A DNA stretch of 64,000 nt from Hymenolepis diminuta (taxonomy: Eukaryota; Platyhelminthes; Cestoda; Cyclophyllidea; Hymenolepididae). Position numbers and translations under genes: made by a program. The notes under the pieces were generated by a model. The model searched no databases. It was given only the letters and a program-made list of their open reading frames with translations, and was not told the DNA's origin. Shown here in pieces: positions 14,179-41,706 of this stretch (its first letter is position 1; every line of letters starts with the position of its first letter). The stretch is taken from NCBI GenBank assembly GCA_900708905.1, contig CAADRB010000009.1, positions 2,537,270 through 2,601,269 on the forward strand, in the 5' to 3' direction.

Positions 14179-17100
14179 TATATGTTGTTTAATTTGCATA
14201 TTCTAAAAACGACAGAAATCCACGTTTATCAATTTGAAATTTTACGGTAATTATTATCTACGACACAGCAAAACTTGTTTCAATCGTTGAAAATGATCAG
14301 AATAAGTGGAATAGCAAGTGAGCCAAATAAGATATGAAACGGTGTGAGATTAAAAATAAGCGGGCGACGACGTCGGGACATCAAAAGTACAACTTTACAC
14401 GAAGCTTCAGAGCATTTAACTATCCATATTTTCAGTAGGAAGAGTTCACCATTTGACTTCCAGATTAAAGAAAGAGACTATATTTACTATATTCAGAGCT
14501 CGTTGATTTATTTCCGTGGATAGTCATGCCACCCTGATTTATTTGTGACATTTTACAGCTCAAAGCAAGTAAATAAAATTTGCAGCCACATTAACATAGC
14601 ACAACTCATCACAATTCACACCCTACTGACAGTGATTCTAGAACGGTTCCTGTTAAAAACATAGCATTGAGGGCAAATAACCTGGCTTGTTTAAGGCTAT
14701 AAATTCCTTTGAACTCATCTGCGCAGTTTGTCTATATTTATCCACCCATCTTGTGATCAGCCAAACCAAAGCACTTGGAAACAAAATTAATGCAAATAAA
14801 ATCTTGAGTTACAGTTTATATTTAGAGAAGCGGTAATCATCCATTCGTCATGCGTCATTTATGAGTAAATAGATGCTTTGTCATTATTTTATGAAAAAAA
14901 GTGTTTCAATTATCTGCGAATTTCAAGGTTTATTATTATATTTATCATCCAAAATTACAATCTTGTTTTAATGAACTTATTTAATAAAGTTCCAAAAGAT
15001 TTTAGGTTATTGCAAATTTAAAAAATGCATTTATATATACTGATTTAAAAGACTATATTTGGGGGTTTATTGAAATTCATAATGCATTCTTCTGATCAGG
15101 CAGAATGCCATTAATTCCTGGGACTATTTTCCTAAATATTGATAAATAGATATATGTATTGATCGATTTTTTAGGATTATCGAACGCCAAATTTGATATT
15201 CTATTAATTATGTAGCGAAAAGCTTGCCTGACATCATTTCAGAAATAAGTTTTGATTTAAATAAAAAGCGGTTGCTTCCACATTTACTTATGTGTGTCCT
15301 ATGAATATTTCTTGTTGTAAAGTTCCAAATTTCAAAACTGTAACAGTAATTTCTTAAAGATTTCGACCATATCAGAACATTATGTGCATTCCACTGATTT
15401 AATTTTTATTTCACAGACTAAAAATGTAACATAGCTGATACTCATTCGTTGCTTTTTTTTAATTTTTTTATTTAAATGTAAATTTAGTTTATAGTAATGA
15501 TGCAGTCTACCTTCACTTTTTAGCTTGAAATGTCTTGTACTTCTATACTTCTATATTTGTTATTTAAAGTTAAAGGTCATTTAGCGATTGAACGTAGTTA
15601 TAAAATAAAAAATGTTACATTTCAAATCCAAAATATTCGCATTTGTAATCACAGGGAAATATCTCCCCACAAGGAATGTTAGAGAAACGGTTATGAGCAG
15701 ACGAAAAACACTGCAGTTAGGGCGCCATGGGAATCTCGTTTAATCTGAATTCGGACTTTACCCACATTTCTTTGCATGACTACATCTAGCTCTGGTCTCC
15801 AAGTTCCAGAGTGATAGTTTTATCTGTGGTGTTTAACATTTAGACTTTAGATTTATTAAATCATCTCGACACATCTGTCTCTCCAAAAGGTAAATAATTA
15901 TTAGTGATTATTATCAAAATTTGAGAAACGTATTTTATTGATATTATTTTTACAACCCACAATATAGCAGAAAAATCATACACGTTTTTACTGTGAGAAA
16001 GTCCTAATAAGTTTAATAAATGTTTAAGAAGGTGATCGAAAAGATGTTGAATGTAAAGTTAAGGTATCAAATTGCGTTGAGTATTTTTTTTATTAATAAG
16101 TATTTTACGTTCTAAAATTTTAATTTTATGTATTTTCACTTGGATAACTGAGCGAATTCTTGTCCACAACATCCACTGTTTTAATTCTTCCTTTTTTATT
16201 CTAAAAGTAAAAAAATCTTATATAATATTAAGCAGCTTATATAATCTCAATAGGACAGTGCTGAAATCGATAGTCAAATTGCATTTAAATATAAATGCAT
16301 TTGGTTTATTTGTGCATTTGTCTATATTAAAATGGTGGCTTTTGGGGTCATTTTAAGGACGCCTCTACAGAGGCAGAGCAGTAATGTTCACCATGTAATA
16401 GTTTGGGCTTATTTATTAGTTTTAATATTACTGCATTTGCAAAATAAAATTAATTTAATAAAATAGCATTTAATGATGGATCTTAATTATATTACGGAAT
16501 TTCATAATTTTTGCGCTTTGTTTTTTAAATTTGAAGTCGGTTTAAGGAGTCAATTTATTTGCTTTTTTAATAACTATATAATTTTAGAAACAACCTTTCA
16601 TTGTTTTATTTTATCTTGACTTAACAGTATTCACCTCTATAACAATGGTAATTCATAGCATTATCCCATATATAATAACAAACCTTCTACAGTTTAAGAA
16701 TTAAAGATGGATTTTTTACATTAGCATTTTGTATTTTGTTCCATCTCTAATAAATATATTTTAGCTTCAGCTGTTAAATAATGCTGTTTATTTTACCTAA
16801 TTGCGGTTAATTTCTGAATTTGCCTATGTGTCGTGCTTTCCTCACTTCATCAAACGAACCCTTAGAAATACCCGAAGTAGCCACATTGTCCTTAATTTAT
16901 TCTAAAATCTTTTTTCTTGTAATTTTTAATAGAAATTTTAAGGGGTGCACATGCTTGATTAATTTTACCGATTTTTGATATAATTTACCTTATTCGAGTT
17001 TATCTACTGAAAATTTGTCCCCGCTTTTGTTTCTCAGATTAAAACTGAAAAATATTCATTGGTTATCGACATCGTCAAGTATGTAAAAAGGAAATGAATA

Positions 17101-17464
17101 AACAAAAAATCATAGAAATATAGTTTAAAAGAAATTTCGACAACTCAAATAATCAAATATATAATTAAATTTTCTGATATTTTTAAGTATTTATTTGTAA
17201 ATGCAGTAATGAATTGCGAATATTTTGCCTTTTCAACTGATTTCTTACTTGTTCTATATTTCTTTCAGAAGAATGTGTTTCTATGATCGGAAAAAAATAT
17301 TCTTGTAACTAGTGTATTCTATGACATTGCTTTTGATAGTTATTAACCATCGGATTTCCTGCCACTCATTGGGTCTTCGCATATGTATATTGGTCTTCTA
17401 CACTGGTGTAATGTTGAAAGGCTTAGTTTCCGCTGCCGTGATATATCTACCCAATAGATAACGT
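14179..17464. other. AT-rich spacer, no gene seen
   Basis: Between mariner copy 1 and LTR-like copy A. No coding exon, RNA gene or repeat was recognised. A small GCCTCT/AGAGGC hairpin lies near 16364-16377. Confidence 0.6.
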
Positions 17465-18340
17465 AAAGCTGGAGTCGACTCAGACATAAGTCGGAATAGA
17501 AGTTTCTACAAGATGCTTTATTAATTCAACAAACTCTGTTTGTGAATACAAGCCATCTTGATGTTAATGATGTCTGATGATCAAAACAGTTTTTCTTCCG
17601 ACTAGCCGTCAAGCTGTCCGGAGTGGTGGTGCCTACATATCGATAAGGATGGTAGAAGCTTGAAGAAAACCTCAGGAATTACTTATACCGAGGTAAAACA
17701 TAGATTCCACGGCTATGAGCTTTGCTTGTTGGCTTCTTATCAGTTATGATGAACATGTATATATTCTTATGTACATTTCATATTATCTTATAATTTATCT
17801 TATTCTAAGTGCCTAGAGATTAGAAATTAGTTCAGTTTAATCTCATTGTAATTTGTGGTATCCAAGATCGGCTAGCAGTCTGTGATTGATTTTATTCGAA
17901 TCCTATGTAATTAGTTTTTATTTAGGTTCGAAAGCTAAATCGGACATTGATGTTTATAAAAGAAATACGTATGTAGCGAGATGGTTGCTCTAACACCCAT
18001 CAATTGGCCCTAAACTGCTCATGTGTGGGCAGTGAAGGGGCAAAAACGTTAGGGGATAAGGCTCTGCTGTGTCTCCACCCACGCTCTGTCTAAACGTGTC
18101 TCACCCCTCCTAATCCCCTTGACCTTCTACCCAAACACCCCCTCTTTGTTCCCACTCTGTCTCTATCCCTAAGCCTCTGTCCGGCCAAATACGGCGCCCA
18201 CGCACCGCGAGCAGCAGAAGCAGCATACGACCAGCAGTAGGCAAAATCGGGCAGAGGGCAGACGGACAGAGAGAGTGATGGAGATATTTAATTGTCTCTA
18301 TAATGTTTTATATATTACCAATAGAGGCGCTCTAATCACA
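17465..18340 (-). repeat. LTR-like repeat, copy A
   Basis: Read on the minus strand it begins near TTAGAGCGCC (18325-18340), passes through a GC-rich block (about 17994-18285), then a core with CAAAGCTCATAG, CTTCAAGCTTC, a TCCGAC-rich part and AATAAA (17517-17522). It ends near 17465 with CTGAGTCGAC. The core aligns with copies at 46073-46365 and 51203-51840. The AATAAA with a conserved downstream TCTTGTAG block suggests an LTR R/U5 region, but no paired LTR or coding region belongs to it here. Confidence 0.5.
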
Positions 18341-21300
18341 TAATTTTATTCCCCACTCCTAATAATTGTCAAAAGCCAGTCTCACGTCCACGTCAAGAAA
18401 TTAATAGCCCCCACAAACCGCAATCCACAATATAAAGCATTACAAGCGCTTGGTTTCTCTATATAACCCAGAGTGATATATTTTAATTACCTACTCCAAT
18501 TATCATGCTATATTTAACTTCTGGAATGGCCGATTAAATTTAGTTCGCTCACGATTTGAAATACTTCTAAAAAACCCACAACTAAAATTAACTCTTTTCA
18601 AGTCTATGGAAATGCATTTTCAAAATTAATTAAATCTTAGAATAAATAATTTGTCAATGATTTAAAATATTAATAATATTAACAAATAATTTATTCGATT
18701 TTTGTAATTAATCGAACAATTAATAGTATTTTAACAATTCATAACTTTCAGTTTATTGTATATTTCATTTTATGTATTATCTTTTATAATTCATGTGCTT
18801 TCATGACCCTTGCTAAGAGATCAAAAGAGTATTTTCGTAAATTATTTTTAATAGAAAACTAGTAAAGTGACAATGTTATACCTTTCAGGTATTTTTTCTG
18901 GATTGAAAGGAAAAAATAACAATAAATATGCATTAAAACAAAAAATATGATCGGTGAGAAAAAGCCACGTGCATGTGGTGACCGTAGTAATGTAGTAACG
19001 TCAACATTAGTGGCAGTCCCGCATTCAGTCAACATTGTGATTAGACGAAGGAGGAATGAGGACATTTGGGCTTCTGACTGCTATTTCAACAACTTGTTTA
19101 AAGCCATTGTTTCAATCGGAATAGTAGATAGGTAAGATGTTATCAAATTATTGAAAAGTACACTCTCTGTACTATAAATTCGTTTTACATTCAGTTAAAA
19201 AGTGAGCGATATTCAAAATAGAAATTAGTGGGGTCTTAGATCACGAATTTAAACCATCATTTTGCTGATTTATAAAGAGCATTATTAATACTTTTGATAA
19301 GTATGGGAAAAGTTTTGAATATTGAATGCATGTTACAAAGAGAAGAAATTGTTTGAACATTTTGTTCATTTTGTCTGTTAAGGGAAATGACCGACAGTAG
19401 ATCATATTTGTGGTTGATAACAGAGACCTTGAAAGCCGAATGAAGATATGCGTACATCAACTGTTCGTTACTAATGTACGTGCACTGCAGAAAATATACT
19501 ACCTGTTCTAAATTAGTAACCTCACCTTTAAATTTAGCCACTTGCCCGACCTAAAAATGGAAGGCGAATTATGTGCGCGTGACTTCGGATTTTTTGCTCA
19601 TGTATGACCATAAAATTTGAATTTATTTCATTTACATATAAACAAATTTGTGAAACGATAAACTTTTATTACTCTTTCAAATATGAAATCAGAGGATTCC
19701 TTCCGATAAATGAAGATACTAATTAAATTTTTAAAAAAATATCATTTAATCATTTTCAAAAGCTTCTTGAATATCTCAAATTTTTAATGCAATATGGGTA
19801 AAATTTTTTATTTTAAGATGGAAATCCGTTTAATTTTTAAATAAGTGTTTCAAATTCCAAAAATTATTTGAATATTTTTAAGCCTTTTTACAGTATGACT
19901 TGTTAGTAAATAATTTCCAATCTTGATTGAATTATCAACTCTTATGTTCTCAATATTTGCTAACTTTGGTGTTCCTTTCTTAAAGAAATTTGTATATCAT
20001 ATATTTTAACGTATTCAAGAAAGCATACTGAAATTACTTTCTCGATAAGTCTACCAACTAGGGCAATTGTGGGAAGAAAGATAATCCTTCTTTTCATTGA
20101 TACTAATTTAATACTACCGATGTGGTGAGCAGAAAGATTTAAACTCTAGTGGCCTCAAATAATTAAATATTATTTTCAGAACTCTTATTAACTATTAGTC
20201 ATCAGATTAAAAGCTCTAATTCTTTCACTTGGTATGTTTTAAATCTTTCATTGTATTCATAGCGGTGATTTTTGATTAAAAAATCCTTGTCTAAAATTGC
20301 TTTCTATCTATTTGGCTTGCAAATACATTGATTTCCTTAAAGGTTAACAAAATACCACACTCCTTCCCAAAATGCGGAGATCAAGGGTTAAACATGGCCA
20401 AGTTTATATTGGACAGCTGAAAATGAATGATGGGGAAAGGAGGAGGGAGTAAGATAAGGAACTGAGAAGAAAAAGACATTATTGCTAAGAGGGTGAATTT
20501 TAGGTTGCGAAAATAAGCAAAATAAGATACCCTGAGTGGGATTCTCTGTTTATGTCCTTTGTGAGTCATTGTGTGAACCAGAGAGAGCATACACGAAGGA
20601 AAATTTCTTTCACTACCATTTCCAATCAATGGAAAATCTGAATGAATTTGCAAACGCACTACCGGTAGAAAAGGCTAAAGTAGAAAGGGATTATTCAAGT
20701 TAATTGCGGAATTTGAGGTAATTTGTCACTTCTGTGGTACAATTACTTAATTTTACATCATTTATGTTTACTAATTGGTATCTCTATTTAAAATTGTTAT
20801 TAAGACTATCTAATCAAAAGATGACCATCATTGAATCACGGACAGCGTTTGTTGAGCGGATAGGAAGCTGAAATTTAAATATTTCGACTTTTCTTTATCG
20901 CTGTAATTTTGATGTATTTCTCTTTGTTTTACTTATATCACGACTGGAGATTTTTGTGGGCATTCTGTTCGGTTTAAGGAATACAGATAAAATATCGCAC
21001 TGGATCTGGTTTCACATAATTGAGGCATCGCATTCATTTTTATTTCCATGGAATTTTCCACCATTCAGTTCTGTTTATATCTGGAATCGCACATTTTTGC
21101 CTACTACTCTTTACTGTCACCACTCTTATCCTATTGGTAGTATTAATGAACCTAATGCAGTTTCTGTCTTATTTCTTACTGTAATACATAATAGACGTTT
21201 ATGCTTATTTTAAATGCTCTTTTAAAACGTTTTGTTGGAAAAAGACACATTGTTAGGCTAATTATAAACAGCGATTACGGCACATGCAATTTGTAAACAT

Positions 21301-23410
21301 TCCCAAAAACGTGACTGACGTAGGGTTTCTTAATAAAAATTTCATTTTTTCCATAATATTTTTAGGACGAGTTTGCTAATAAATGGTTAATCAGTTATTT
21401 CTAGGCACTTGGACAAGTCCTAAATTATTTTCCTACCCTCTAACTAAAACTTTTACCTATGTAAATTAGTGAAGAAATTATCTGTTTCATTAACTCAAAT
21501 TAATTCAAATCTAAGGATGCGGGATTTTAAGCATTCCAAGATACGTACGTATGGTAATGCCTTCAATCGAATGGTCACTCCTAATCTATGATTAAGGGAT
21601 CAAAGTCACCACCAGATCTGTGAAACATTGCAGTAATTCTGCAATCAAATGAACTAGAATTATTGCATGATTGCCAAACGCCCTAGAGTACAAACTCTTG
21701 AAAATTCAGTCCCCATTCTAATTATCCACTCCGAATCCTTAAAATCTAATACATAGCATTCGATCACAGGAGGTATTTTGAACAAAGAAGAGTAGTTTGG
21801 GTTATTTGTATTTTTTTCTTTCCAGGAGGGAAACCCTTAAATTTCACTCGGATGCCTCTCTAATAAATGCAATATCAAGAGAATTATATTATTAAATTTC
21901 CATATCTCTGACACCATTTCAAATAATCCCAATTTTATCAATATGATTTAATAATTATCAAGTATTTTTATGGAAACTAAAATGATACAGACATGTTGAG
22001 CATTCGATGAACATGTTCCGGAGGCAATATTTTATTATAATTATTTAGCTGTTTGTTCTGTCTAAACCTTTCCAATTACGGTCTGAAGGTTGAAATAATT
22101 AGACAATGGCTTCATGTAGAAATGAATTAAGCTAATTGTTTTTAATTTCTTTTATCTATTCCATTTTCACATTAATTATGACCTTGAAATAAGATTAAAT
22201 TACGATAAAAGATAATAATTCATATCACCGCAATTATATATCTCCAGATAAACAAATTGATCATTAAAACTATGATTATATTTTATTTAAAATAAGTAAG
22301 CCACAATTATTATTATGGCTTAATTCTTTCGCGAGCATACAAGACTTGTTTGCCACAACTGCGTCGCCTTGGAACAACCATTCACCAGCGCTTTTGAGTG
22401 GGTGCGCGATATTGGCTACACTCCCACCTTCCTCTCGTTTTTCACACATTTCTTGTTTGAATTCCTTGACACACCCTTTGCTTTCTTGATCTGACAGTTG
22501 ATTAAAAGTGATCAACACCCTCAAGAATGACAATGAACGACGCCGATTGATACAGTAGAATGTGCATTTGAGTATAATGGGTTTTAAAGTTGCAATTCAA
22601 AAGGAAGAACGACTGAGCGAAATATTGCCTCTTCGAGTATCATACTTCAGTATTTATCTGACTCACTTTAACTTCCTTCCACCAACTTGTTAATTAATTT
22701 TTAGTTAGAATTCTTATTAAAAAATGAGTAAGTCCTCAAGTTGTGTAAAGGTAGAGATTGATTAAAATCTCTTTCCCAAATCTATTTCATTCACTTAAGC
22801 ACCATTCAATTTTTAAAATTTAATAAGCATTTAATAATCTTAAGAAGAAATTGTTCCCAATTTTTCATAGATGACTTATATTATTAGCTACAATAATAAA
22901 AAAATACCATTTTTAATTGTGGGAAGCAATTAGCACCGAATAACAAATAATAAAGGGGAGGGGATCAAAGAGATAGAGGGCAGTGTCAAGGAATCAAAGA
23001 GTCTAACTTCATTTGACTTTAGGACTCTAGTTCTATACTCACTGTGTACGATGTTTTTTTAATTGTAATATGTTATTTTTATATTAGCAAGTGTCTTCCT
23101 GCAGGAAACCTAATTATTAGACGAAAATAATGTATTAAAACTATATGTCAAGCCATCAAATAAAATAAACTCATAAATAAGCCCTAAATATTACGGACTA
23201 ACATCCACTCAGTATGTAGGTCTAATATATGGAGCATTCGAAGACTTACTAATGAACAGTATCCATTAATCAAACATTTTATTAGATATTATTATGAAGT
23301 AAATGCAAATCCATAGACGTATAACGCAATTTCTACCTGATCCTCTATCTATTGATCAATTAATAATAATAAAAACAATAAATCCCAAGCTCATATAAGA
23401 AAGTCTTTTA
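18341..23410. other. AT-rich spacer, no gene seen
   Basis: Short frames at 18947-19135, 19257-19541, 20381-20659, 20956-21213 and 22276-22533 carry no domain signature. The stretch 22310-22530 is slightly richer in GC but was not assigned. Confidence 0.55.
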
Positions 23411-23590
23411 GGACGCTCATCTTCGGTAGAGCGTGGTATTATGGACTCACTGGTGAAAGGCTCGAATTCAGCCACCTTCTGTATTAGCCAGACTTACCAA
23501 TGCGGTTGGCCATTCCGCTCATCGAATGTACATCGATGGGAACAAGCCCATGATCTTGTTGGATGAATCCCTCTTCTGAAATATTTTATA
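23411..23590 (+). repeat. tRNA-like SINE candidate
   Basis: Contains TCGGTAGAGCGTGG, like an A box, and GGCTCGAATTCAGCC, like a B box, about 40 bp apart. A short body follows (CACCTTCTGTATTAGCCAGAC). The cloverleaf does not close, so it is not a functional tRNA gene. A tRNA-derived SINE is the best reading. Confidence 0.35.
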
Positions 23591-23660
23591 TTACAGCTTT
23601 CCTAATTATTACCAAATTTAATTATCTTTATAGTAATGTCTGTAAACTTTTAACCTTTCC

Positions 23661-24028
23661 TGTGACCCCATGCACTCTATAGACCAACATTGTGTATCCT
23701 CAGCTGGCCTATGTCTCATCGACCCGGAAAAGGTAAACATATCTCGGCAGACACTGCTTAGTCAACACCCAAACTGTCAACTATAAATAGCCTCCAGTAC
23801 ACACACAGGACAGGGTGGACCCCAGCTAGACCCCAGTTCGCCAGTCTCATCTCTCGTCGTTCAATCCTCCAGTTCCCTAATTTCCCTTGAGACTTTGTAC
23901 TGAGCTTACTCAATATAACCTGGTCTACACAACCCTTGGTGTCCTTTTTCTTCAACTGCTGTTATCACTTAGCCGCTACAATCTCTGACGTACCAGTCGA
24001 GCACTGCGATCGATGCTCCAACGACGCA
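23661..24028 (+). repeat. candidate solo LTR or isolated promoter with TATA box
   Basis: A GC-richer block in AT-rich spacer, beginning TGTGACCCC and ending near ACGACGCA. TATAAATA lies at 23782-23789, followed by an 80-bp C/A-rich stretch and then CTTACTCAATATAACC near 23908. TG start, CA end, TATA box and length of about 370 bp are typical of Ty3-type LTRs. No target duplication or second copy was found by eye, so an unannotated promoter cannot be excluded. Confidence 0.35.
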
Positions 24029-26062
24029 TATTAATTTATCTTAACTATTCAGATGCCTTCACATGATTAAATTTTGTGGTTGTTTGCTCTGCTCTTTAGA
24101 ATATAATAATAATTTCTATTCTATCTGATCTGATTTGATCTATCACGCTTATTTTTATCTTTTTTTGTTCTTTATTTCGTTCATGAATATTCAAACAAAT
24201 TATACAGGTTATTTACAACGTAGTATTTTATAGTCACGGCGTTTATGCCATTAATATAATCACCGGATGTTTTGCAATCTCTTGTTTTACTAGTAGTATC
24301 TACATGTTTTCAGATTATAATATTATTCGGTGAATTTTTTATGATCTAAGTGGAAACTTTCGTTCTCTTAAAGGAAGCAGAAGCACTGAACGACGATAGA
24401 GGGCAGTTTCAAGCTTAATCAAGAGGCTGATTTGAAGACAGAATTCAACTTAAGTGAACTCTTCAATGTTTTAAATGTCTTTGCTATTCTCATCTACCTG
24501 TTCATGGCTGTAAGAAGATACGACTGAACCAATCAATAATTTATTTAGATCAATTGGTTCATAGGCTATAAATGTCACGGACATAAACTCACCAGAAACA
24601 CATGGATTAAATAATGAATTATGAAAAATTTGTAAATTGCAAGGTGAATTATACCTCTAATGAGAAATTCTTTCCAAATTCAAATAAAGTAAGGCGGATT
24701 TAATTTGATATCGTTTTATACTTCCATTCAATCTCCCATTTCATATCATGCTGTATTTATGCTATTTCGTGCTTTAGATGCTATCCTGTTCATTGAAAGT
24801 TTCAAACGCTTTTTTCGCAATGTCATAATAATAATAATTCGAATAGAAATACCAAAAAACGAGAAAAATAGCTTGATTCTTTTCTGTCATTTTTTAATTC
24901 ATTTATTCTCATAAAAATTATGGGTGGCGTTGAGGGGTTATCTTACGTATATTGTGTACCTATTGCCAATATTCATTGACGCCTTTAAGTATACAATAAA
25001 TAACAGTTTATAACCCCAAAGTAAGAACATTTATCGACGTAGTCATTTCTTTACATGCGATTTCCTGTATCTTTCTAAGTTCTAACTAATAAATCTTCAA
25101 AAGGCATAGACTGATCCCTACTTAACCTGGCCCACATGCCGTTATTTCTCAATATCAACTCACTACAAAATCTTAAAAATTACTTGAATTTTTGCCTCAC
25201 CCACCCTCTTTAGTTCAGTACAGGTCAAATAAATGTTTGATTAAACTGGAAACTTTTGAGTTAACCATAATGAGCTCTGCCATCTCTATATTTGCTAATG
25301 ATGCTGGCTCTTCGCATATTAATTTAAGAAAATGATAATGAATCAGAGTGGCATTACCAAACCTTAATTATAATCAACCGGTCAATGAGATCTGAATATC
25401 GTGGGTATTAACTAAACCAGAAACCAATATGAGAATTGGATTTTGGAACATTTGGGTAATACAATATGAATGAGAAGGAGAACAACTCAATGCTTCCAAA
25501 ATTCAAATAAGGTTAGAGTTATGAAATTCTGACTTCTATATTCACCATTATTTGATCCCAATATTTCATCTATTAGTGGTATGTTCCGCTAGTTCTAGTG
25601 TTTAGTGCAGCCATATGATTAAAAATTTAAGGCAGCTACTTTGTGTTCATTGATCCCTGATAATTTTCGAATGAAGTGTTTTAGGATGCGGCTTTTATCC
25701 AATTCCAAAGTTATTTTCGGTAATACCTATGGTAAATTCTGGGAATTCAAGTCTCATTAGTTCCAACTAGAGTGGGTCAAAATATCACCACCATCTTGTT
25801 TTATCTGAACTGATTTCTAATTTTGCCTGCATAAATCAATATCAATCTCTTTTAAGCACGTCTTGTTTTGTCAATCGTGATCCTTTTTCTTGGATTTGGC
25901 AATGATAAATCTTAGACCAATTACAACTTCCCGGTCCTGGTGATACCACTAGTTCAATATACTACTTCGGCAGCCAAGGAGACATAACATGGATAACTAG
26001 AGATAATACTTCTCAGGTAGCAAGCTATAGGAATCGTGGAGGAGAACTCTATGTATCTGTCA
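24029..26062. other. AT-rich spacer, no gene seen
   Basis: No coding or structural feature was recognised on either strand. Confidence 0.6.
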
Positions 26063-26381
26063 AATTACTCCCTAATCACATTCTTTATCAAATAAGTTGA
26101 TTTTTCGCCTTTATGTCCCTATGACTCAAACAAATATCTGTGATGTCTATACAAGTTTATCGATTCTACTTTTTTCTATAACTGTCTCGCATTGTATAAA
26201 AGTACACCTTCACTCATACCCTCACATATGCCCTTGCAAATGACTCATATAAACCGTCTTTTTATTTCCACTCGCACTCATATGCACACACACACACACA
26301 CATTCGTTTGCTTGTACGTTTCCTTCATCCCTTTTTTACCCTCTCGAATCCTGCCCTGGGCTTATTCAATACACTTTGAGG
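26063..26381 (+). repeat. dispersed repeat, second copy of the insert in mariner copy 1
   Basis: Homologous over about 320 bp to the minus strand of 13341-13693, with scattered substitutions and indels. It includes a (CA)9 tract at 26285-26302 where the other copy has interrupted CAAACACAAACGCAAAC. No terminal repeats or transposase were recognised, so the class is unknown. A 94-codon open frame overlapping it is low-complexity and probably not a gene. Confidence 0.65.
26285..26302 (+). repeat. (CA)9 microsatellite
   Basis: Nine uninterrupted CA units inside the dispersed repeat at 26063-26381. Confidence 0.9.
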
Positions 26382-27647
26382 CACACAACTCTGCGGCCTA
26401 CTTTTTGGAACGGTTGTTTGATGCTAGTTGTGGCCTTGTCTCTAATGATCTGGTTCTGGTTCCTGAAATTTGGTGAGCGTTCACACTCCTGTACATCAGA
26501 ATTGGTTGAATGCGTCTAGATAACACATTTGTATCTACTAATAAGCATAGCAGTAGATATCCTAACTGTTGCCTATCCTAATTTTACAAAATGAGATCAG
26601 TTCGATGTCACTCAAAACCTCGGTTGTGGTCTCTCAAGTTGATAAGATTTTTTTGTATTTGTCTTAAATTTAGGACATGATTAGTGCTTTAAACATTTTC
26701 CCTTTATTTCCAGTCTGTTAAAACTATGGGACCCCCAAAATACACCCTCCTCAATAGAGCCACAAAACACATTCAATTACTCTCCCAACATGGAACTTTG
26801 GGTAGATTTAGGCTGGCAAATTAGCCACACTGGATGGTTTAAACATTTTAGGTATTAGGGTTAGTAGCTTAATGCAGAAAGAGGCTCTAACCGCATGCCT
26901 CTACGAGCTAATTTCATTGATTAACTTTTGCCTATTTCGTTTACAAGCCAGGATTTTAATCTAGCAGAGAGAAGGGAGAGCAACAGAGGCTTTCCAAAGC
27001 ACAATTTTATTATGCAAACTGTCCTAGTAATCTGCCACAGTGGCTACTGCGTTGTGGCAACACAGCAACTTGGGAATGGGATTATAAGCACGAATTTAAA
27101 CAAATTAGTCAGTCGGTCAGTCAGTCGAAAGGGAATGAAAAGGACCGGGGAATAAGTAAGTACGGTAGGATTAAGACGAAAACGAAGCAAAGTAGCAGTA
27201 ATAGTAATCATACATATAGAAAAAAATATACAGTGTACATCATGACTTGCCGCATTCAAATATTACTTAAATGAAATTGAGTATACACGAAGGGACGGGG
27301 AAACAAGTGAGATTACTATCGAAAACACACACAGGCACACATAAACGACAAATTGGTAGATGGTGAATAGGCGACAATCCTGTTAGAAATGCAGGGTAAA
27401 GGGAAAACCTTACGATTTGTTGGCTGTTTAGCAATGGTGTTAAAGAATAGTGAAAAGCAGTGTTAATAATAAGAAATCAATGGAGTAGCCACTTGGTTAT
27501 TTGCCTTAAAAGTTACAAACAGAAGTGAAGAGGGACCAATATTGATGATGATTATAAGGGGGTGAGGGCTTGTATTAATAAGGGAGGAGAGTACGGCGAA
27601 AGAAGGGCATCACAGAGGAAGAAGTGCAGATGACACACGAGGCTATT
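26382..27647. other. spacer and probable ARF6 3' UTR
   Basis: On the minus strand, 27647 down to about 26990 probably is the ARF6 3' untranslated region, ending near the AATAAA at 27006-27011. A CAGT-type short repeat lies at about 27106-27126. Open frames on both strands near 26928-27259 overlap and look spurious. Confidence 0.45.
27006..27011 (-). terminator. candidate poly(A) signal of ARF6
   Basis: AATAAA on the minus strand, about 640 bp downstream of the ARF6 stop codon at 27648. It is a canonical hexamer on the correct strand. Position alone does not prove use, and a nearer non-canonical signal is possible. Confidence 0.4.

Positions 27648-41706
<14,059 letters not shown>

Noticed and set aside
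13865..14192. 81- and 96-codon open frames on opposite strands
   Set aside because: They are overlapping shadows inside the right-hand end of mariner copy 1.
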